Positions 57,701 to 64,000 of a stretch of 64,000 nt of DNA are shown here, in pieces. The DNA lies in contig NC_081824.1 in the NCBI RefSeq assembly GCF_030867095.1, positions 137,979,433-138,043,432 on the forward strand, written 5' to 3'. The position numbers were made by a program, and so were the translations under genes. The notes below the pieces were generated by a model. That model worked only from the letters and a program-made list of their open reading frames with translations. It searched no databases and was not told the origin of the DNA. The DNA is from Alligator mississippiensis. Its lineage: Eukaryota > Chordata > Crocodylia > Alligatoridae. Position 1 is the stretch's first letter. Every line of letters starts with the position of its first letter.

Positions 57701-60700
57701 CTTAATTGCCTATTACAAGGGGGGTGTCTTCCTGTTTTGTTTATGGAATTTTAAATGCCACAATCCAATGATATGTGGTTTTTAAAATGTGGGTCTGTTG
57801 TCCATTTGTCATTTGGGGTATCTGATCCCATCCAATTGCTTCAGAACTACTTACAGAATTATGAACTGATGGGTAAGTTAACCCTTCGGGGCTGAAGAAA
57901 CCCCCCCAGTATATCACATATTACTATGTCACTCCTTTACCAATAAGTTTCTCTGTAGAATTAGGCATTGGAGAGAGAGAGGCCAATGTTAAATTTTTGG
58001 ATGTTCCAAATGATATGTGAAACTCTTTAAGGTTCCCTACTGTCCATGTCTATAATCTCATTTTCAGTGTTGTCTTATGCATGTAATTCTCATCCAATAC
58101 AGGTTTGGTCGCAAGCTTTGTATTTTAATTACAATCATTGCAAATGCCATCTCTGGAATTCTTGTGGCCTTAGCACCAACTTATCTGTGGGTCGTGATCT
58201 TTCGCTTCCTACAAGGACTGGTTAGCAAGGGCAGCTGGACAGCAGGCTACATCCTGAGTAAGATTTTGTGCTTTCTCTGGGAATAATACTGATAATAGAA
58301 AATGAAGGGGGAAACTGGTATTCCATTAGCTAAAAATACAAAAAAGTGTCTTTTCAGTGCTTTCTAAAAGGTACGTGAAGGATTAATTTATGGCTGCTCT
58401 GCCTTTCTGCCTCTCTGCCCCCCCCCCCCCCGCGCTTTTTTTGTTTTGTTTTCGTTTTTTGCTTGCTTCATTTACAAGAGACATGTCCCTTCACACCACT
58501 ACAACTTTGGAAGATCAAACTATTGATGTTAGGATGCTGTTCCCTGCAGTGCAGCTCTCTCCATCCCCAAATATAATGCTAGGGAGGGGGGTTGGGAAGC
58601 AGTTTATTACAGTCAGATGTGACACTTTTGCCACTAGTAGTTCTCCAACAAAGAGACTGAAGAAAGGATGTGATAAAGGAGCACTGTAAGGAAACAAGTA
58701 GAAGAAAGGGACAATTTTGAGAGATTTTTATACATAACAGATCAGTGAAGGGCAAATGCAAGCTATTGTATCGTTATAATAACCTTTATTATTGTTACAA
58801 TAAAATAACAATTTTATTAGTTTAGTTATATAGCATAGTATGATAAAAACAAAAAACCAAGGAATTGTTTTAATATTCTTTGATACTGTACATGTTGTTT
58901 AAATGAAAAACACATGGGTAGTATGCAAGGCAATTAAAGTTGTAACCCAATGGAGTAGCCACTTTGGCTTCACACTGCACTGAGTAATCTTTAGTTTATA
59001 TTTATTTTCTTAACTTTCATTTGTTTTTCTTAATATTTCTTCATAACTCTTCTTTATATGGTTTGTCAGCCAGTGTCCTGGTACCCACTAAGGTGAATTC
59101 TCCCAAGAAGATTTGTCTTGTGACTGTAGAACTTAAGCTTTGATTCTGACTTGCACTTGCACTCGCTTGCTTGCTCTCTCTCTCTGAATCTGCAAACCAG
59201 AGCACAGCTATTGTATATGTCCCACAGTACTCTAGTTATTTTATTCAGTGGAGTACTAAATCGAGTATTGGCACCAGTAAACCTTTCATCACTTCTTTTT
59301 GGGGAATGTTCCAGAGCCTGACGTATCTTGTCATCAGAGGAGACATGCTTATTTATTAGCCAAATGGTACATCTGTAGCTGATCTTGTTTCACTGAAAAT
59401 TGTTTCCTTGAACTGCATGATCATTTTGTTATGAAATCTTTCCAATGTTGTTCTTTTTCTGGTAAGAAGGCTCTAATAATGAGCTGGATTCATTATTCCA
59501 GATGTGGTCACATAAATCATTATTATTACCCTCTGGCTCCGTATGATGCTCTGTAATATTTTAAGTCAAATGAGGCATTACTTAAGATTATGTTCGATAA
59601 TATCCCTAAAAAGTGGCCTTTACAAACTTGGGTAGTTGGTGGTCAAGGTCCACTGAGAGGCAAGTCTGAGGGGAAAGGAGTCCAGAAAAGCTGGATGTAT
59701 TTCAAGGAGGCTGTATTAAGGGTGCAGGAGCATGTGGGCATCCCCTGGAGGGATGTGGGCAGTGGGGTTCTGCTGGGCTCGGTCCTCGGGCCCGCACTGT
59801 TCAACATCTTCATCAGTGACTTGGACGAGGCGGTGAAAAGCACCCTGTTAAATTTCGCAGATGACACTAAGATGTTGTGGGAAATGGGTACATTACAAGG
59901 GAGGAATAGGCTGCAATCGGACCTAGACAGGTTACAGGGGTGGGCGGATGAGAACAGGATGGGTTTCAACACTGACAAGTGCAAGGTGCTGCACCTGGAA
60001 AGGAAGAACCAGCAGCATACCTACAGGTTGGGGAACTTCCTTCACGTCAGTGCAGAGGCAGAAAATGATGTTGGAGTCATTATTGATGCCAAAATGAACA
60101 TGGGCCGACAGTGTGGGGACGTGGTCAGGAATGCCAACCGTACCTTGTCATGCATCCACCGATGCATCTCAAGCAGGTCCATGGAGGTGATCCTCCCCCT
60201 TTACGTGACACTGGTCAGGCCACAGTTGGAGTACTGCGTCCAGTTCTGGGCGCCGCACTTCAGGAGGGACGTGGACAACATGGAGAGGGTCCAGAGGAGG
60301 GCCACTCGCATGATTAGGGGGCAGCAGGGCAGGCCCTACAAGGAGAGGCTAAGGGACCTGAACCTGTTCAGCCTCCACAAGAGAAGGCTGAGAGGGGATC
60401 TAGTGGCTGTTTACAAACTAGTCGGGGGGACCAGCAGGCATTGGGGGAGTCACTGCCAGGAGTGACTAGAAATAACGGTCACAAGCTGGCAGAGGGTAGA
60501 TTCAGACTAGACATCAGGAGGTGCTACTTCACAGCCAGGGCGGCTAGGATCTGGAACCAACTTCCAAGAGAAGTGGTGCTGGCTCCTACCCTTGGGGGTC
60601 TTTAAGAGGAGGCTAGACAAACACCTTGCCGGGGTCGTTTGACCCCAGTACTCTTTCCTACCATGGCAGGGGGTCAGACTCGATGATCTACTCAGGTCCC

Positions 60701-63700
60701 TTCCGACCCTACAAACTATAAAAATATGAAACACTGTCTACATAGCAATCTTGTCAATGAATTGAAACTCAAAAAGGAATCCTACAGAAAGTGGAACATT
60801 GGTTGCAGTACTAGGGAAAAGTATAAGAAAATTGGATGGGTATGCAGGGAGAAAATTCAAAGGCCAAGGCATGATTTGAGATGCAACTGGCAAGGGACAT
60901 ATAAGAGGTTTTTAAAAGGGATTCTACACGTATGTCAAAAGTAAGAGGAAGGCTGAAGAAACCACAGGTCCCATATGGAACGTGGAAAGCAGTCTAGTTA
61001 TGGATGACACAGAGAAGGCTGAAGTATTTAATACCTTTTTTACTTCAGTCTTCACAGATAGAGGCAGCTACCAGATGATGAGTGCATTTGGCAGAAAAGT
61101 TAGGGAAAGTATCAAACAGCGTAGAGTAGTGAAAGAACAGATTAGGGATTATTTCGGGAAGCTAGATGCTTTCAAGTGGGCAGGGCCAGATGGGATATAC
61201 CCTCAGGTACTGAAGGAATTGGCTTAGGTAATGTCAGAGCCATTAGCTATCCTTCTTGAGAATTCATGGAGGTTGGGTGAGGTCCCAGATAATTGGAAAA
61301 GGGCAAATATACATCTTTAAGAGGAGAAGGAATATCTGGAGAATTACACACCAGTCAGCCTAATTTTGAGACCTGAAAAGATCATGTAGCAGGTCATTAA
61401 GGAATTCATTGTGAAGCTTCTACAGGAGAACAAGGTGTCCAGGAATAGCCAGTATGATTTCACCAAGAGCAAGTCATTTCTGATCAGTCTGATTTCCTCT
61501 TATGATAAGTCAACAGGCTCTGTGGAGAGGGAGCAGTGGATGTGATATGTCTTGAGTTTAGCAAGGGTTTTGACACTCTCCCATGACATTCTCATTAACA
61601 AACTAAGGAAATACAAACTAGATTAAAGTACTGTGGATATATAACAGGTTGACTCATTGTGCTCATCATTGGCTCAAAGTCTAGTTGGAAGGAGGTATCA
61701 GGTAGGAATCATCAGAGGGCTCTACTGGGTCTAGTACTGTTTAACTTCATTAATGGGTTTGGACAACAGGATTGAGTGCATGCTTAACCAATTTATGGAT
61801 TGTTACCCAAGCTATGTGGAACTGCAGACACTTTTTGGAAGATAGGTCTAGGATCCCGAAGAACTTGGATAGACTAGAAAACTGCCTGCAATGAATTACA
61901 TGAGATACAGCAAAGACAGAATAATTGTATGCATTAATAGAGACTGGGGAATGACTAGCTAGGTTGCTGTACTGCAGAGAAGGATGTGGGGATTACAGTG
62001 GACAATAAACTGAATATAAGCCATCAGTATGTTCTTGTTGTCATAAAAGCTATCAGCTTCTTGGACTGTATTTAATAGGGGTGTCACTTGCAAATCAAGG
62101 ATTCCTCTGCTCTACTGGGCACAGCTGAGTCCTCACCTGGAGTACAGTATCCAGTTTGGGCTCCACATGTTAAGTAGAATTCAGTAGGCTCCACTTCAAG
62201 AAAGATGTGGATAGATTGGAAAAAGTCCAGTGGAGAGTGATAACAATGATTAGAGGGCTGGGAAACATGGTTTATGAGGAAAGGCTGAAAGAACTAGGGT
62301 TATTTAATCTAAAAAAGGGAAGACTGAGCCGGGATTTTTTTTCTCTGTGGCCTTGGGGACCAGCACTAAGATCATGGCTTCAGTGAGGACGGGACTAAGA
62401 TCAATGAGAAGTTGTGGAATCTCCATCCATGGAAATTTTCAGGAATGAGTTAGATGGACACTTCACTGGGATGGTTTAGTCAGGGGTCTGGACCTTGAGC
62501 AGGGGGCTGGACTAGATGACCTCATGAGATCCCTTCTAGCCCTTCTTTCCTATGGAGTCAAAGTACCAGTTAAGCTAGTATTCCCAACTTTTCTGGCCTT
62601 ATGATTCAGTTCTGGTGTGAATCCAGTTCTTGCAATTAAATTTTCTTGGGCTTGTAATCCTATTTGCACATCTCATATTTCATTTGGAAGATATTGATTT
62701 AGCCAAGAAATGCCGTAGTGGAGAAATGACTGTTTAGCACATTACTTGTGCATGAACATCTGTTCTAGTTTCTGTATTCTAATAAAAATAAAATATTTAC
62801 ATATGTGAGCAAGGCTTAATCCTTAAACATCAAAGGATTTTGTTTTAAGATTTTATGCAAAACATCCGAAATGCTTAAAGTATATATTTCAAGGAATAAA
62901 TGTCACATGTTTCTTCCAGATTTCCCCCCCCCCCCATAATTGCCATCTCCAAGAGTTCTTGAACCTCTTGGCTGCGTCCAGATGAGTGCAGATGTTTGGT
63001 TCTCCAGGGAACACCTGTGCCATGTGTGCTTTGGCACGTGGCATGTTACCCTGGGGGTGGTAAGGGAGGCTGGGGCCAGCACTATGCTGGCCCCAGCAGC
63101 TTTACCTGGAGTCTTTGGGTTCTCCCAGGGCTGCAGCAGCAGCAGTCCTGCCAGGCAGAGCCTGGCTGGCAGACACAATGTGGCTCCAGGTGGCCCAACT
63201 CTGCTTTTCAGCAGCATGCACTGCCCGAGCATGCGCTGCTCTGGTTTTTTGGGTTTTTTTCCCCACAGGGGTTTTTTTGTTCCCTGGATATTCAGCGGTC
63301 AAAAAAACCTATGGGAGGAAAAAAAAACCTGGTGCAGCGCACACACGGGCAGTGTGCCCTTGCAGTGCCAAGAACACCTGACTGTGCGGTATGTGGCGCT
63401 ACAGATGTGTTCGTGGCACCCCATATCTCACAGCCATGCTTCTTGATGTGGTCCTTGTTTCCAGATTAGGGATTTTTGGTTAGCTCATCTCTGTTTATCT
63501 GTCTTCAATTTTATTACTGTTTCTTTTTAGCCATTTCTCATCTATATGTTTTTGCAGTCACAGAAATTGTTGGCCCGAGTTATAGGAAGATGGTGGGCAT
63601 TCTCTATCAAGTGGCTTTTACAGTTGGGCTCATAGCGTTGGATGCTGTTGCTTACGTTATTCCTCACTGGAGATGGCTGCAGCTTGCTGTTACACTGCCA

Positions 63701-63726
63701 GGCTTCCTCTTCTTGTTCAGTTACTG
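42310..63726 (+). CDS. SLC22A1/SLC22A2-like: SLC22A1/SLC22A2-type organic cation transporter, first four coding exons (5' portion)
   Basis: Plasma-membrane facilitator of the major facilitator superfamily (SLC22) that moves organic cations. Exons of 408, 104, 155 and 169 coding bases join in frame to 278 codons plus two bases, about half of a 550-residue transporter. Visible are membrane segment 1, the large glycosylated extracellular loop with six cysteines (one from exon 2), the MFS motif GYIADRFGRK after segment 2, and segments 3-6. It is closer to human SLC22A1 and SLC22A2 than to SLC22A3 (CGW, FQK and FLGFTP positions and loop spacing). From the exons seen I cannot separate A1 from A2, and it may descend from the gene before they split. 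Position and strand directly after IGF2R match SLC22A1 in mammals. Exons 5 onward lie outside the window. Confidence 0.93.
42869..42900 (+). repeat. Copy 3 of the TTGGTCTAATAAAAG repeat family, diverged
   Basis: Reads TTGGCCTAATAAAAGGTATC, then diverges. In intron 1 of the SLC22A gene. Confidence 0.5.
45437..48284 (-). mobile_element. CR1 LINE, antisense to SLC22A, 5'-truncated near the ORF2 start
   Basis: About 2.85 kb; plus-strand left end ATTCATAGATTGTACAGTCG is the CR1 3' end. The minus strand encodes endonuclease ([24 protein letters not shown]), reverse transcriptase ([23 protein letters not shown]), and LVRPQLEYC in blocks at 47979-47113, 47147-46083, 46086-45865 and 45977-45525, with frame changes between successive blocks. 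A 20-base C run (47995-48014) lies just before the YYWPPHQ part of the endonuclease. Truncated just inside ORF2 (GNKREEL). Confidence 0.92.
49745..50112. repeat. Large GC-rich foldback in SLC22A intron 1
   Basis: Arms 49797-49834 and 50024-50061 are inverted copies (CAGCCCAGCAGGTGAGAC core); the match continues outward (GTGGGCTGGTGGCTACAGG against its complement near 50110). It probably belongs to a larger DNA transposon of about 49.4-50.5 kb whose right part (ATTGATTCAATCTTTGCAGG, GGTTGAACTGGTTTGTAAC) resembles AACCAGTTT-rich blocks at 51.35-51.46 kb. Long frames on both strands are palindrome artefacts. Confidence 0.6.
52551..53658 (-). repeat. Complete 3' LTR of the gypsy element (1108 bp)
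   Basis: In plus view starts TGTAACCC and ends GCTACA, giving the TG...CA termini of an LTR. Its right part, from 53014, repeats at 55104-55752. On its interior side it is preceded (minus strand) by a purine-rich tract, as expected for the 3' LTR. Confidence 0.8.
53419..53447 (-). promoter_or_regulatory. LTR promoter elements: CCAAT and TATA-like boxes
   Basis: On the minus strand GGGATTGGCTGAG (inverted CCAAT) is followed by GGATAAAAGGGGAG (TATA-like). The spacing is very short for a standard core promoter, so this is a tentative call. Confidence 0.35.
53659..53672 (-). other. Polypurine tract of the gypsy element
   Basis: Minus strand reads GACGCGGGGGAGGA immediately before TGTAGCAGCC, the start of the LTR. 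A purine tract abutting the 3' LTR is the plus-strand primer of LTR retrotransposons. Confidence 0.65.
53719..55103 (-). pseudogene. Gypsy integrase, partial, with in-frame stops
   Basis: Minus-strand frame starting at the deletion junction with [17 protein letters not shown] (first catalytic Asp), [28 protein letters not shown] (second Asp), [17 protein letters not shown] (catalytic Glu), [20 protein letters not shown] and the C-terminal [11 protein letters not shown] / KIADRW segment, ending at a TAA. In-frame stops occur at 54853-54855, near 54727 (probably Trp to TGA) and at 54463-54465; the frame is otherwise unbroken. Inactive. Confidence 0.85.
55104..55752 (-). repeat. Partial 5' LTR of the gypsy element
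   Basis: Matches 53014-53658 closely at an initial offset of 2090 bases, with small indels and a longer C run at 55485-55496. It lacks the 463 bases that begin the other LTR. Ends ...GCTACA before ATAG. CCAAT and TATA-like boxes at about 55516-55545 are kept. Confidence 0.8.
56686..56789 (+). CDS. SLC22A1/SLC22A2-like: SLC22A exon 2: TM2 and MFS motif
   Basis: Acceptor CTCTTCAG, donor GTATGT; 104 bases, the usual size of this exon in SLC22A1-3. Encodes [25 protein letters not shown] and GYIADR, including the sixth loop cysteine and the first half of the MFS motif. Too short to stand out as an open frame; found from splice sites and resemblance. Ends in phase 2. Confidence 0.93.
56790..58102. 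other. SLC22A intron 2
   Basis: AT-rich unique-looking sequence; no gene or clear repeat. Confidence 0.55.
58103..58257 (+). CDS. SLC22A1/SLC22A2-like: SLC22A exon 3: TM3 and TM4
   Basis: Acceptor AATACAG, donor GTAAGA; 155 bases, as in the mammalian genes. Encodes [32 protein letters not shown] and [11 protein letters not shown]: the end of the MFS motif, TM3, and the RFLQG turn into TM4. Leaves one base of an Ile codon. Confidence 0.94.
59640..59737 (+). mobile_element. Older CR1-like copy, left fragment
   Basis: Translates to [20 protein letters not shown], the linker between endonuclease and reverse transcriptase of CR1 (the copy at 39.7 kb has [13 protein letters not shown] here). It stops where the younger CR1 copy begins and appears to resume at 60727. 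Confidence 0.55.
59738..60723 (+). mobile_element. Young 5'-truncated CR1 copy
   Basis: Begins inside the reverse transcriptase at [16 protein letters not shown] and continues through [10 protein letters not shown] (intact catalytic FADD), [27 protein letters not shown] and the thumb region. Open to 60465, then a frame change near 60440-60460, and the CR1 3' end GGGTCAGACTCGATGATCTA. About 1 kb. Confidence 0.88.
60727..62560 (+). mobile_element. Older CR1-like copy, right fragment
   Basis: Heavily mutated reverse transcriptase: [60 protein letters not shown], then scattered stops and indels. The 3' end GGACTAGATGACCTCATGAG differs from that of the young CR1 copies, so it is another, older subfamily. 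Confidence 0.75.
63069..63097. repeat. Perfect 13-bp palindrome with 3-base loop
   Basis: GCTGGGGCCAGCA (63069-63081) and its exact reverse complement (63085-63097) around CTA. It lies in a GC-rich block (62950-63470) with GTCCAGATGAGTGCAGATG at its left and ACAGATGTG at its right, probably a DNA transposon inside intron 3. No flanking duplication established. Confidence 0.6.
63558..63726 (+). CDS. SLC22A1/SLC22A2-like: SLC22A exon 4: TM5 and TM6
   Basis: Acceptor TTTGCAG, donor GTAAAT (A at +5, somewhat weak); 169 bases. Encodes [47 protein letters not shown] and FSYW. The next residues expected in exon 5 (PESPRW) lie outside the window. Taking the donor at GTAAAT leaves phase 2, as in relatives. 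Confidence 0.93.
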
Positions 63727-64000
63727 GTAAATACTTTTATGAAAAATTAAAATGTTTTTCTTCATCTCTAAGTGACTCTCAAGAAGCTACCTGGATGGAT
63801 GAATGGTTGGATGGAGCTCCTCTTAGACACTGCTCCTGTCAGTGCAAATGAGAGAGACATGTCAACAAAGAGGAGCAAGTCTTCATCTGTTGTCCTTAGC
63901 TGGAAATATTGTGCACACTTTATCTACCTCTTCCTCCATTATGTGCTTGAATTTCTTTTTGTAAAGAGAAACTGGATTTGAAATCATATATGAGACACTG
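63727..64000. other. SLC22A intron 4 (partial)
   Basis: Sequence after the exon 4 donor to the window edge; nothing recognised. Exon 5 is not present. Confidence 0.6.

Larger units (their letters stand above)
58258..63557. other. SLC22A intron 3 (5.3 kb)
   Basis: Holds a C run near 58419-58431, the nested CR1 copies and the GC-rich palindromic block just upstream of exon 4. No other gene supported. Confidence 0.55.

Noticed and set aside
62940-63469. Frames of 157-168 codons before SLC22A exon 4
   Set aside because: GC-rich repeat block in an intron; no family resemblance and no splice support.
1-64000. tRNA, rRNA, snRNA, CRISPR array or bacterial-type operon
   Set aside because: None seen by eye; the window is vertebrate intron, exon and repeat DNA. 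A covariance-model scan would be needed to exclude small RNAs.

Overview
The window is vertebrate nuclear DNA in the arrangement of the IGF2R – SLC22A (organic cation transporter) neighbourhood. Its repeats are CR1 LINEs, many small hAT elements with foldback interiors, and a Ty3/gypsy element, with no Alu, L1 or B-type repeats. I infer a non-avian sauropsid, with a crocodilian favoured over a turtle; this rests on repeat style and is not proven.

Positions 493-31500 (+) hold the last 19 coding exons of IGF2R, the cation-independent mannose-6-phosphate / IGF-II receptor. All splice phases agree, and the joined exons give one open frame of 1124 residues plus a stop. This covers extracellular repeats 10 to 15 (including the fibronectin type II insert in repeat 13), the stalk, the single membrane segment and the cytoplasmic sorting tail. 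By count they match human exons 30-48. The 3' UTR probably ends near 33.5 kb. The introns hold an antisense CR1 copy (22.2-25.3 kb), an older antisense CR1 fragment (about 14.8-15.3 kb), five hAT elements with visible or near-visible 8-bp target duplications, and a G-rich minisatellite.

Positions 33.5-42.3 kb are intergenic. They contain a CTGT microsatellite, a poly-C run and a near-complete sense CR1 element (38.25-41.74 kb). That element keeps the end of an SGNH-esterase ORF1 and an endonuclease-reverse transcriptase ORF2 interrupted by only a few lesions.

Positions 42310-63726 (+) hold the first four coding exons (278 codons plus 2 bases) of an SLC22A1/SLC22A2-type polyspecific organic cation transporter; the rest lies beyond the window. 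Intron 1 (14 kb) contains an antisense CR1, a GC-rich foldback and an internally deleted Ty3/gypsy element with two LTRs and a 4-bp target duplication. Intron 3 (5.3 kb) contains a young CR1 copy apparently inserted into an older CR1-like copy.

The two host genes are not an operon. Their products act in separate processes: lysosomal enzyme sorting and ligand clearance for IGF2R, and organic cation uptake at the plasma membrane for the SLC22A protein. Their adjacency is the conserved synteny that in mammals includes the imprinted Igf2r/Slc22a cluster. I saw no new multi-gene system. The most interesting points are the non-therian IGF-II-binding loop in IGF2R domain 11, the foldback hAT family, and the damage patterns of the CR1 and gypsy copies.
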